The notes beneath the pieces are model-generated. The model had not been told where the DNA came from, made no database searches, and saw nothing but the letters and a program-made list of their open reading frames with translations. A DNA stretch of 64,000 bases, from assembly GCA_041398565.1 (NCBI GenBank), contig JAWKUN010000005.1, forward strand, positions 620,001-684,000, given 5' to 3'. Source of the DNA: DATGPD01 sp041398565 (lineage in GTDB: Bacteria; Planctomycetota; UBA1135; UBA2386). Within the stretch, counting starts at the first letter, position 1. Every line of letters begins with the position of its first letter. Position numbers and translations under genes: made by a program. Positions 52,916-63,885 of this stretch are shown one piece after another.

Positions 52916-53767
52916 TCAGAACCCGCGGATCGGTTTCAGGATCCGGGCGACCGTGGTCACATTGGCCGCTGAGGCAGATGATACTGTGGGACGGACGCTC
53001 GGGCCAACGGGGGAGGTTCCTGGCCCTTTGATCGCCCCCCTCGCCCTCGAGCCAATCAGGAGCGCCATTGCGCACCATGACGCGTGCTCGGACGACCCGA
53101 ATGACACTTCGCCGATCCTACGCCGTGAGACGAGGACGCGCCGACTGACGGCCGGGCGGGCCGCCGGCCGCGTGGGCTCGACCACGACCGCGTCGTCGTC
53201 GTCTGCTGGGCGGAGGCGGCTCGGTGGCGGCGGCGGCCGTCGGTACGACAGGAGGGCCGCGTTCGGCTCCACCGCGGCGGGACGCGGCGCGCTTCGGCGC
53301 GACACGGCTGGCGGAGGGGACGCGGCCGCAGGCTTCGCCGTCGGTTGGAGAACGACGCGCAGCGTGCACTCGGCCTCGCCTCGCCGTGGTACGACCTGCC
53401 GCACCTGGCGTACTTGGTAGCCGGGTGCCGTCACGGTCGGGTTGATTGGCAGACGCTGCGGCACCTCGAACGGGCCGACCCCGCGCGGCATCGCGTGGGT
53501 CGAAGGCGTGAGACCAGACCCCTCGACCACGTTCCGCACCAGCTGCACGTCTACGAGCACGGTCGACACGGCATCGGCCTCGGCGTCGTCGACCGGGGGC
53601 CATCGGCCGAGTGAGCTGCACCCGTGGACCGCGGCCTGTGCCGCTTGGCTCGGGCACGGCTTCGGTCGCACGCGCGCCACCGTCGGCGCGGGCGTTGCGG
53701 CACCCGACGCGATGACCCGAGGTTTCGTCGTGCGCATCGACGAGGGACGGGTGCGCCTCCGCGTCAC
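52916..53767 (-). CDS. Hypothetical proline-rich protein, uncertain
   Basis: A 283-codon frame upstream of the VCBS gene on the same strand. The stretch at about 53340-53600 has gene-like codon use: VSTVLVDVQLVRNVVEGSGLTP, then PINPTVTAPGYQVRQVRQVVP. The flanks are low-complexity arginine/proline/alanine sequence, and no convincing start or signal peptide is visible. A short part (VPRRGEAECTLRVVLQ) recurs at 58202-58249 with mostly silent or conservative changes. It could be a real gene, a decayed one, or part of a dispersed repeat. Confidence 0.3.
   Translation of the reverse strand: MTRRRTRPSSMRTTKPRVIASGAATPAPTVARVRPKPCPSQAAQAAVHGCSSLGRWPPVDDAEADAVSTVLVDVQLVRNVVEGSGLTPSTHAMPRGVGPFEVPQRLPINPTVTAPGYQVRQVRQVVPRRGEAECTLRVVLQPTAKPAAASPPPAVSRRSAPRPAAVEPNAALLSYRRPPPPPSRLRPADDDDAVVVEPTRPAARPAVSRRVLVSRRRIGEVSFGSSEHASWCAMALLIGSRARGAIKGPGTSPVGPSVRPTVSSASAANVTTVARILKPIRGF
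53347..53394. repeat. 48-bp diverged repeat, copy 1
   Basis: It aligns without gaps with 58202-58249 at about 80 percent identity by eye. Both copies can be read on the minus strand as VP-RGEAE--LRVVLQ. The 306-bp stretch 53768-54073 beside this region holds no recognisable gene. Confidence 0.45.
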
Positions 53768-54073
53768 CGCCGGTGGTGGCGTCCTGCGGCACGGCGCCCC
53801 CCTCGCCTGCTATCGGGGGAACACGAAGAAGGGCGACCTGAGGATCGACGACGACGGCGATGTCCTCGCCACGCCGATGCAGGCCGGCGGAGCGAAGATC
53901 GCGCATCGCTCACGTCGGACGCCAAGTGATGTGATTCCGCCGCACCGACTCGGCGCAGACCCGGCGCTTCGTCGCCCGAGAACATCGGCCGACGTCCTCG
54001 CGCGACTGTCGTCACGCAGCGATGGTGGCCGACCGTCGCGCGATGACTCCCTCGGCCCTCGGGTCGCTCCGCC

Positions 54074-55684
54074 TCACATGCGGAACACCGGCGCGCGGTA
54101 GTCGGGAATCGTCGCATTGAGCGTCGCCGACAGCGCCAGGCCGAGCGCGTCGCGCGTCTTGCGCGGGTCGAGGATGCCGTCGTCCCACAGGCGCGCCGTC
54201 GAGTAGAACGGGTTGCCCTCGTGTTCGTACTTGGCGAGGATCGGCCGCCGGATCTCCTCTTCGTCGGCGGCGCTCAGGGCCTGGCCCTTGGCCTCGAGCT
54301 GATCCTTCTTCACCGTCACCAAGACGCCGGCCGCCTGCTCGCCGCCCATCACCGAGATGCGCGCGTTCGGCCACATGAACAAGAAGCGCGGCTGGTAGGC
54401 GCGCCCACACATGCCGTAGTTGCCGGCCCCGAACGATCCGCCGACGATGACGGTGATCTTCGGCACCTGCGCCGTCGCCACCGCTTGCACCATCTTGGCA
54501 CCGTCCTTGGCGATGCCGCCGTTCTCGTACTTGCGGCCCACCATGAAGCCGGTGATGTTCTGCAGGAACAGCAGCGGCACCTTGCGCTGCGCGCAAAGCT
54601 CGACGAAGTGCGCCCCCTTCTGGGCGCTCTCCGAGAACAGGATGCCGTTGTTGGCGAGGATCCCGACCGGGATGCCCCAGATGTGGGCGAAGCCGGTGAC
54701 CAACGTGTTGCCGTAGCGGGTCTTGAACTCGTGCAGGCGGCTGCCGTCGACGATCCGTGCGATGACCTCGCGCACGTCGTAGGGCGTGCGGCTGTCGGTG
54801 GGCAGCACGCCGAGGAGTTCCTCGGGGTCGTAGACCGGCTCCTCCACCGCTGCCATCGCCACCTGCTCCGGCTTGCGGGTGTTGAGGTGACGCACGATCT
54901 CGCGACACATCGCCAGTGCGTGCTCCTCGTCCTCGGCGAAGTGGTCGGCGACGCCGGAGATACGCGTGTGCACGTCGGCGCCGCCGAGGTCCTCGGCCGA
55001 CACGATCTCGCCGGTGGCGGCGCGCACCAACGGCGGACCGCCGAGGAAGATGGTGCCGTTGCCCTTCACGATGATGCTCTCGTCGCTCATCGCCGGCACG
55101 TAGGCGCCACCCGCCGTGCACGAGCCGAGCACCACCGCCACCTGCATGATGCCGCGCGCCGACATCTGCGCCTGGTTGTAGAAGATGCGGCCGAAGTGGT
55201 CACGGTCGGGGAACACGTCGGCCTGCAACGGCAGGAAGGCACCGCCGGAGTCGACCAGGTAGATGCACGGCAGATGGTTCTCGAGCGCGATCTCCTGAGC
55301 GCGCACGTGCTTCTTCACCGTCATCGGGAAGTAGGTGCCGCCCTTCACCGTGGCGTCGTTGGCCACGATCATCACCTCGCGCCCCTCGACGACGCCGACC
55401 CCGGTGACGACGCCGGCCGCCGGCGCCTCGCCGTCGTACATCTCCCACGCCGCCAGCGGCGACAGCTCGAGGAAGGCGGTGCCCGGGTCGACGATGCGGT
55501 CGATGCGCGCGCGCGGCAGGAGCTTGCCGCGCTTGGCGTGGCGCGCGGTCGCCTCGGCGCCGCCGGCCGCCGCCACCTTGTCGAAGGCCGCCTGCACGTC
55601 GGCGATCAGACGCAGGTGGTGGTCGCGGTTCTGCTGGAACTCGGGCGCGCCGGTCTGCACCCGGCTGGACAAGACCTCGGACAT
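54074..55684 (-). CDS. mccB: Methylcrotonyl-CoA carboxylase carboxyltransferase (beta) subunit
   Basis: A 536-residue biotin-dependent carboxyltransferase. It follows the 3-methylcrotonyl-CoA carboxylase beta pattern closely: RIDRIVDPGTAFLELSPLAAWEMY, GGTYFPMTVKKHVRAQEIA, LVDSGGAFLPLQADVFPD, VVLGSCTAGGAYVPAMSDE, then the second half SAQKGAHFVELCAQRKVPLLFLQNITGFMVGRKYE and GGSFGAGNYGMCGRAYQPRFLFMWPNARISVMGGEQAAGVL. It carboxylates methylcrotonyl-CoA in leucine breakdown. The biotin carboxylase alpha subunit usually found next to it is absent from the window. The ATG at 55684 matches the family start. The 303-bp gap 55685-55987 to the next gene shows nothing else. Confidence 0.92.
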   Translation of the reverse strand: MSEVLSSRVQTGAPEFQQNRDHHLRLIADVQAAFDKVAAAGGAEATARHAKRGKLLPRARIDRIVDPGTAFLELSPLAAWEMYDGEAPAAGVVTGVGVVEGREVMIVANDATVKGGTYFPMTVKKHVRAQEIALENHLPCIYLVDSGGAFLPLQADVFPDRDHFGRIFYNQAQMSARGIMQVAVVLGSCTAGGAYVPAMSDESIIVKGNGTIFLGGPPLVRAATGEIVSAEDLGGADVHTRISGVADHFAEDEEHALAMCREIVRHLNTRKPEQVAMAAVEEPVYDPEELLGVLPTDSRTPYDVREVIARIVDGSRLHEFKTRYGNTLVTGFAHIWGIPVGILANNGILFSESAQKGAHFVELCAQRKVPLLFLQNITGFMVGRKYENGGIAKDGAKMVQAVATAQVPKITVIVGGSFGAGNYGMCGRAYQPRFLFMWPNARISVMGGEQAAGVLVTVKKDQLEAKGQALSAADEEEIRRPILAKYEHEGNPFYSTARLWDDGILDPRKTRDALGLALSATLNATIPDYRAPVFRM

Positions 55685-55987
55685 CGCGCCGGACGGTAGC
55701 CGCTGACGGCGGGACAGCAAAGAGCGCGACGCCCCGGCGCCGGCAGCGGCGTGGAGCAGATTTCGGGAGTTCGGATTTGTGGGTCGGCAGCGGTTCACGT
55801 GGATGGTCCGAGCGGACGCACATCGCGCTCGCCGATTCGCCACAGGAGGCCCCCCATGTTCCGTGTTCCCAATCGAACCCCAGCCGGACAACGCCGACTC
55901 CCTGCCGACAGTCGTGCGCGGCGACGGCAAGCAAGCCCACGATCGCCCGCTCGGGGCGGCCCCAACCGTTCGCAGAGCGAACCCGGC

Positions 55988-57883
55988 ATGCGGTTCCTCG
56001 TGGAATCGGCCGCAGCCGCAGTGCTCGCCCTGGCGTTGTCCGCGACGCTCCCCGCCCAGGCCCCGTGCATCTTCGGTTCTCCGCACGTTGCCCTCGGCAA
56101 CGCGCAGCTGACGGTGAACGGACCCGGCGCATCGCTGACCGTGGCCAACGTAGGTTCTTCGGGCCTCGACGGCGTCCGCGTCGACCACGATCACAGCAAG
56201 GCGTTCTACATGAACTGGAGTCCGCTCGGCTCCGCGACCGGCACACCGACCGGCGCGAGCCTCACGCTGGGTGCCAGCGGCGTGTACAGCTCGTCGGGTT
56301 GCGGCCCGCTCGGCACGGTCGACGTCACCGACTCCGGCTCGATGCTCGCCGTCCACGCCGACTTCACCGCGATCGGGTCGCCGACGCAGCGAGTCGACGC
56401 CTACCTCGACGGCCAGCTCCAGGCCAGTGTCCGCGGTGCGACTGGCGTACTGGCGACGATGCGCATCTGGCCTGACGGCAGCAGCTATCAACTCGCATCG
56501 ATCTCCCCGACTCGGACCGCGGGCCTGTGGTTCACGTGGAACACCGGGGTCCAGATCGGCATGCCCAACGGCGGGCCCATGGTCGTCGCAGACGAGCTGG
56601 CAATCCTGACCGAGGGGTACACGTCGGCGACCTCGGTGCAATCGCTCGAGGTCACGCTCAAGAGCCTTCCTGATCTAACCGTGCAGCGCGAGCGGGTCCT
56701 ACGCGACAGCGGTGCACCTGGCATTCTGGGCATGCCAAACGGTGTCACCCTGGACGTCCAGGCGATCGTCGCCCAGGCGACGGGGGTCTCCTACAGCGGA
56801 ATGATGGGTGTGGAGGTAGACGATGCCGGTCACTTCTACGTCAGTGCCCGACGCGCGACACCCACCGGCCCGCACGTGCTCCTCGAGCTGGACGCGGCCG
56901 GGGCGTATGTGGCGACCTACCCTTTGCCCGCCGCCACCAGCGCGTCCACGGCGGGGATGGGAGACCTGGCCTATGACGGTCGCTACGTCTACGGCGGGAT
57001 GGAGAAGACCGCCGGACCGATCTACGCCTTCGACACGGTGACCAAGACCTTCGATCCGGCGAAGGCGATCCCGACCGCCGCCTTGCCCGGCATCGGCGTC
57101 CAGGCCCTGGGCTTCGTGCCCGACAAGCCGAACGCACCCGTCGCCTTCCTCGCCTCCGAGCTCGGCAACCCCAGCGCCGATCTCTATCTGTTCGATCGCC
57201 AGGGCGTCGTGTTGGAGACCATCCCGAACCCCGGGCTGGCCGTGCTCGGGATCGCCTACCGGGGCGAAGACCGGGCGTGGCTGTGGTGCCAGGGCGGCAG
57301 CGGCCACCCCGCCCAAGTCGTCGCCGTCGAACTCGACACCGCGCGCGGAGTGCTGACCGGGGTCCGCGTGATCGGCGACACGACACTCGCCGGACAGGTG
57401 CCGGGCGGCATCGCCGGAGGCGCGGCGTTCCATCGGAGGAACGGCGTCGCGACGTTGTTGGTGCTCGCGCAGGCGAACTCCGACACGGTCTACGAGATGA
57501 GCGGCAGTCTCCAGTACGGTCGCAGCTGCGGCCCGCAGATCGGCCTGTTCGGCGATGCTCCCTATGCAGGCAACCAGGGGTTCTCCGTCGCGTGGACCGC
57601 GGCCGGTGCCTCGGGCCATCCGGTTGCCGCTGCCTTCCTCGTCGGACCTGGGGCCGCCAGCATTCCCCTCGGACTGCCACTCGCCGCGCGCGGCTGCGCG
57701 CTCGACCTCAACGGCATTCTGCTGAGCGTGCCGGTGGCGGGTGTCGGCTGCGCGGGATCCCTGTCGCTGCCGCTACCAGCGGGGACGGGTGGCGTGTTCC
57801 TCCACTGCCAGTGGGCGACGCTGCCCGCGACCGGACTGCCCGCGCTGTTCAGCGATGGCGGGGCGTTCGTGATCCGACCGTGA
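55988..57883 (+). CDS. Secreted protein with tail domain type B
   Basis: A 631-residue protein. Signal peptide residues 1-23 (alanine/leucine core ending LPAQA). Residues about 40-220 look like a beta-sandwich with an YMNWSPLGSATG region. Residues about 250-500 have propeller-like strands (GVEVDDAGHFYVSARRATPTG, GMGDLAYDGRYVYGGMEKTAGPIYAFD, GFVPDKPNAPVAFLASELGN). The last 120 residues begin YGRSCGPQIGLFGD and end VFLHCQWATLPATG, the type-B tail. Exported; function unknown. Confidence 0.82.
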   Translation: MRFLVESAAAAVLALALSATLPAQAPCIFGSPHVALGNAQLTVNGPGASLTVANVGSSGLDGVRVDHDHSKAFYMNWSPLGSATGTPTGASLTLGASGVYSSSGCGPLGTVDVTDSGSMLAVHADFTAIGSPTQRVDAYLDGQLQASVRGATGVLATMRIWPDGSSYQLASISPTRTAGLWFTWNTGVQIGMPNGGPMVVADELAILTEGYTSATSVQSLEVTLKSLPDLTVQRERVLRDSGAPGILGMPNGVTLDVQAIVAQATGVSYSGMMGVEVDDAGHFYVSARRATPTGPHVLLELDAAGAYVATYPLPAATSASTAGMGDLAYDGRYVYGGMEKTAGPIYAFDTVTKTFDPAKAIPTAALPGIGVQALGFVPDKPNAPVAFLASELGNPSADLYLFDRQGVVLETIPNPGLAVLGIAYRGEDRAWLWCQGGSGHPAQVVAVELDTARGVLTGVRVIGDTTLAGQVPGGIAGGAAFHRRNGVATLLVLAQANSDTVYEMSGSLQYGRSCGPQIGLFGDAPYAGNQGFSVAWTAAGASGHPVAAAFLVGPGAASIPLGLPLAARGCALDLNGILLSVPVAGVGCAGSLSLPLPAGTGGVFLHCQWATLPATGLPALFSDGGAFVIRP

Positions 57884-57961
57884 CGGCTGGATCCCGCCCC
57901 GACGACGAGGTGGGTGGCAGAGCTCAGGGGGAGGCGCCGACGGGGTCGTGCGCGTCGCGTA

Positions 57962-58150
57962 CTCAGCGCGGCCGGCGGCCGCAACCCAAAGGGTTGATGT
58001 CGGCGCAGCGCCGACCAGAGGGGGCCGCCGGCGCTGTTGTTGCTTGGAGCTTCCAGGGCTGCTCGGGCGTGGCCTGGTCAGCTCTGTGGCAACGGAACAA
58101 CACGGCCGAATTCGCGCCCACCGCGACGATTCGCAGCCCTTGCAGCTCAG
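57962..58150 (+). repeat. 189-bp structured repeat, copy B
   Basis: The second copy of the repeat at 47387-47575, in the same orientation on the window, with the same predicted stems fully conserved. It lies 78 bp after the end of the secreted-protein gene and 145 bp beyond the 3' end of the kinase gene that points toward it. The remaining part of the 411-bp gap holds the 48-bp diverged repeat and nothing else I recognise. Confidence 0.85.
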
Positions 58151-58201
58151 CGCGACGAGAGCCGAAGTTGTCCGGGCACGCCCACCGAAGCTCTCGCCAT
58201 C

Positions 58202-58249
58202 TGGAGAACGACCCGCAACGCACGCTCCGCCTCGCCTCGCTGCGGCACG
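58202..58249. repeat. 48-bp diverged repeat, copy 2
   Basis: Partner of 53347-53394. On the minus strand it reads VPQRGEAERALRVVLQ, followed soon by a stop; there is no complete gene here. Confidence 0.45.
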
Positions 58250-58294
58250 GTACGGGCCCGCCGGCCAACGCGGTTGCCGCGGAAGCCGGCAGGC

Positions 58295-60817
<2,523 letters not shown>

Positions 60818-60820
60818 CGG

Positions 60821-61348
60821 TCACCTACCGAGGCGGTCGGCAAGCCACGCCCGCGCGAACCGCCAATCATTGGAGACCGTCATGTGCGAGACGCCGAGCG
60901 CCGTGGCGGTCTGCTCGATGGTCAACCCCCCGAACACCCGGAGCTCGACGACGCGCGCCTTCCTCCCGTCCAGTCCCGCGAGCGACCCGAGCGCATCGTC
61001 GATCACCAGAACATCGCACGCCTCCCGCCCGAGCGTCTCGACGTCGATCTCGGTGCGTCGCTCGACGTCGCGGCGGCCGGCACGGCGCCGGCGCGCGTGG
61101 TCGACGAGGAGCTGGCGCATCGCCTTCGCCGCGACGGCAGCGAAATGCGATCGGTCGCGGAACTCGGCGGAGCGCGCACAACGCGCGTAGGCCTCGTGGA
61201 CCAACGCCGTGGGCTGCACGGTCCACTGCGCCTTGCCCATCCAGCCCACGGCGAGCCGCCGAAGGTCGTCGTAGACCAACTCTATGAGGTGGTCGGCGCC
61301 GAGCGGCCCGGGAGCCAGCTCGCCATTGTCTGACGCGCGACCGTTCAT
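60821..61348 (-). CDS. ECF-type sigma factor of the kinase-associated class
   Basis: A 175-residue sigma factor resembling the one at 44079: LIELVYDDLRRLAVGWMGKAQWTVQPTALVHEAYARCARS...HFAAVAAKAMRQLLVDHARRRRAGRR in region 2 and VVELRVFGGLTIEQTATALGVSHMTVSNDWRFARAWLADRL in region 4. It has no anti-sigma neighbour; the kinase downstream is the likely partner. The start at 61348 is an ATG. Confidence 0.9.
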   Translation of the reverse strand: MNGRASDNGELAPGPLGADHLIELVYDDLRRLAVGWMGKAQWTVQPTALVHEAYARCARSAEFRDRSHFAAVAAKAMRQLLVDHARRRRAGRRDVERRTEIDVETLGREACDVLVIDDALGSLAGLDGRKARVVELRVFGGLTIEQTATALGVSHMTVSNDWRFARAWLADRLGR

Positions 61349-61561
61349 TGGCCGGGACCGTAGCGGCTACCTCGGGACCCGACAACGCCCTGCGACCCGC
61401 CGCAGGGATTCGGCCTGCACGGCCCGCCGGATCGTGGTGGCGGCCCCGGGCGTGAAAAGGCGGAACGACGCGAGGAAACCGCGGGCGCTGGTGAACCCCT
61501 GGCCGTGCGGCACGCCAACCGACTGGCGCGTCTCGTTTCCTCCCTCGCCCTTCGAATCGCG

Positions 61562-62305
61562 ATGCACACCGTCCTTGCCCAAATCGAGCAGCGCGCCCAC
61601 CGGGCTGCCGACCATCCGTTCCTGCGCTGGCTGACCGATCCCAACACGCCCGCGCGCGCCAGAATCGCCAGCTGGTTCGCCGCCGCAGCGCCCTTCGTGT
61701 TCGGCTTCAAGGACCTCAACGCCGAGGTCCTTCCCTACCCGGCCGACGAGACCGACGACCCGCTGAAGGCGGCGATCAACCACCACCTGGCCGAGGACGC
61801 GATGCACTGGCCGTGGTACCTGCACGACCTCGAGAAGCTCGGGCTCGACGCGCCGATGCCACGTTCGCAGCACCTGCGCCAACTCTACGGCGACGACACC
61901 GTCGAGCAGCGGCGCGCCGTGTACCGGCTGTGCGCGCTGGCGCAGCGCGCGGCCACACCGGCGCTGCGCTACTGCCTGGTGATGGCGCTGGAGGCGGTGG
62001 CGCACCGCTTGTTCGCGGCCCTGCTCGCCCTCGGCACGGAGTTGGAGCACGAACTCGACTGCGAGCTGCTGTACCTCGGCCCGCGGCACTTCGCGCGCGA
62101 GCCGGGCCACCTCACCCATCAGACCGACGAAGCCGACGAGCTGTTCCGCTGCCTGCGTCTCGACCCCGCCACCTGCCGCGAAGCCCTGGCCATCGCCGAC
62201 GCCGTGGTCGACGTCATCGAAGAACGCTGGCACGCCTTCCTGCGCCTGGCGCAGCGGAGCCAGCCGGACGGCACCTCTCACGCCCTCACCCGTTCGGAGC
62301 GCTGA
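61562..62305 (+). CDS. Heme-oxygenase-fold (TENA/diiron-like) protein
   Basis: A 247-residue all-helical protein. The segment INHHLAEDAMHWPWYLHDLEKLGL, with closely spaced His and Glu residues, and later helices (RYCLVMALEAVAHRLFAALLAL; LGPRHFAREPGHLTHQTDEADELF) resemble iron-containing redox enzymes of the heme-oxygenase/TENA superfamily. Whether it binds a diiron centre cannot be decided by eye. The ATG at 61562 was preferred to a GTG 57 bases earlier. It is separated by 2 bp from the halogenase-like gene, so the two form an operon. Confidence 0.68.
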   Translation: MHTVLAQIEQRAHRAADHPFLRWLTDPNTPARARIASWFAAAAPFVFGFKDLNAEVLPYPADETDDPLKAAINHHLAEDAMHWPWYLHDLEKLGLDAPMPRSQHLRQLYGDDTVEQRRAVYRLCALAQRAATPALRYCLVMALEAVAHRLFAALLALGTELEHELDCELLYLGPRHFAREPGHLTHQTDEADELFRCLRLDPATCREALAIADAVVDVIEERWHAFLRLAQRSQPDGTSHALTRSER

Positions 62306-62307
62306 AC

Positions 62308-63789
62308 ATGACCCTCCCCACGCACACCAAGGTCCTGGTCATCGGCGGCGGCCCTGCCGGCAGCACGGTCGCGACGCTTCTGGCGCGTGCCGGCATCGCC
62401 ACGATGCTGGTCGAGCGCGACGTCTTTCCGCGCTACCACATCGGCGAATCGCTGCTGCCGTCGTGCCTCGAGATCGTCGAGCTGCTCGGCGCCCGCGACT
62501 TGCTGGCGGCCCAGGGCTTCATGCGCAAACCCGGCGCCTACCTCGAGTGGAAGGGCGAGCAGTGGAGCCTCGACTTCGGCGAGCTGCGCGGCAACTACAC
62601 GCACGCCTACCAGGTCCCGCGCGCCGAGTTCGACCACATGCTGCTGAAGCACGCGGCGGCGCAGGGTGTACAGGTGTTCGAGGGCACGGCGGTGCGCGAC
62701 ATCGAGCACACCGACGGTCGGCCAGTGGCCGCGCGCTGGGAGCAGAAGGCGAGCGGTCTGAGCGGCGTCGTCCACTTCGACCACGTCATCGACGCCTCGG
62801 GTCGCAAGGGCATCCTGGCGACGCGCTACCTGCACAACCGGCGCGTCCACTCGATGTTCAAGAACGTGGCGGTGTGGGGCTACTGGCAGGACGTGCAGCG
62901 GCTGCCTGGCGAGCGCGAGGGCGCCATCGCCGTCGGCTCGATCGAGGACGGCTGGATCTGGGCGATCCCGTTCAGGGACGGCACGACCAGCATCGGCGTG
63001 GTGCTCGGCCAGGAGGCCTACCGCGCCGCCCTGCGCCAGCACGACCTCGAGACGCTGTACGCACGCGCACTGGCCGAGTCACCGCTGATGAGCGAGATGA
63101 CCGCGCCCGGCCGTCGGCACGGCAAGCTACGCGTCGAGCAGGACTACTCGTACTGCGCCGACTCGTTCGCCGGCCCCGGCTTCTTCCTGGCCGGCGACGC
63201 CGCGTGCTTCCTCGATCCGCTGTTGTCCACCGGCGTACACCTGGCGATGTACAGCGGGCTCTTGGCGGCCGCCAGCCTCATCAGCGTGCATCGCGGCGAG
63301 GTGACGGAAGCGGAGGCAGTCAGCTACTACGAGCAGAGCTACCGCCAGGCCTACCTGCGACTCCTGGTGTTCGTCGGCGCCTTCTATCAGACCCGCGGCA
63401 AGGCCGGGTACTACGACAAGGCGGAGAAGCTCAGCCACTTCGAAGCCGACCCCGCGAACCTGCGGCGCGCCTTCCTCAACCTGGTGTCCGGGCTCGAAGA
63501 CCTCGCCGACGCCGAGCACACATCGGCGCACCTCATGGGCGAGATGCAGCGTCGCATCGAGGAGAACCTGGCGTTGCGCCAGAACAAGGACGAGCTGCTC
63601 AGTGGCGCGACCCGAGCCCGCGCGCTGGACAACGCCGGCTTCTTCGACGGCGTCGAAGGCCTGGCGTCGCTGTCGCCGCACAATCAGATCGACGGCCTCT
63701 ACGTGGCGACGCAGCCGCACCTGCACCTGGCCCGCATCGCACCGGGGCGGGCCGTGGAGATTCCGGCGTTGTCCAGTTCCACCTCGTGA
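62308..63789 (+). CDS. Flavin-dependent halogenase-like FAD oxidoreductase
   Basis: A 493-residue FAD-binding monooxygenase-fold protein. The FAD loop GGGPAGST lies near residue 13, Lys74 sits in FMRKPGAYLEW where halogenases carry their catalytic lysine, the halogenase hallmark WxWxIP is present as WIWAIP (residues 216-221), and GPGFFLAGDAACFLDPLLSTGVHLA forms the second FAD motif. These features point to a tryptophan/phenol-type halogenase or a close relative that reduces or hydroxylates instead. It follows the heme-oxygenase-fold gene directly. No NRPS, PKS or flavin reductase gene is in the window. Confidence 0.85.
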   Translation: MTLPTHTKVLVIGGGPAGSTVATLLARAGIATMLVERDVFPRYHIGESLLPSCLEIVELLGARDLLAAQGFMRKPGAYLEWKGEQWSLDFGELRGNYTHAYQVPRAEFDHMLLKHAAAQGVQVFEGTAVRDIEHTDGRPVAARWEQKASGLSGVVHFDHVIDASGRKGILATRYLHNRRVHSMFKNVAVWGYWQDVQRLPGEREGAIAVGSIEDGWIWAIPFRDGTTSIGVVLGQEAYRAALRQHDLETLYARALAESPLMSEMTAPGRRHGKLRVEQDYSYCADSFAGPGFFLAGDAACFLDPLLSTGVHLAMYSGLLAAASLISVHRGEVTEAEAVSYYEQSYRQAYLRLLVFVGAFYQTRGKAGYYDKAEKLSHFEADPANLRRAFLNLVSGLEDLADAEHTSAHLMGEMQRRIEENLALRQNKDELLSGATRARALDNAGFFDGVEGLASLSPHNQIDGLYVATQPHLHLARIAPGRAVEIPALSSSTS

Positions 63790-63885
63790 CGGCGTCGGGT
63801 CGAGGACGGCCACGCACCCGGAGCGACCGAGTCGGCGTCGGTTCGGCGCCTCGCCACCGCGATCACCGGTGTGCCGTTCGGTGAC

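Noticed and set aside
53442..54101. Plus-strand frame with the segment VVRIDEGRVRLRVTAGGGVL
   Set aside because: Most of it is serine/threonine/arginine-rich shadow, it has no ribosome binding site, and it overlaps the end of the mccB gene. Left as gene-free sequence.
47387..58150. CRISPR array or phage attachment sites
   Set aside because: Only two distant copies with no regular spacers, no cas genes, no tRNA and no phage genes.
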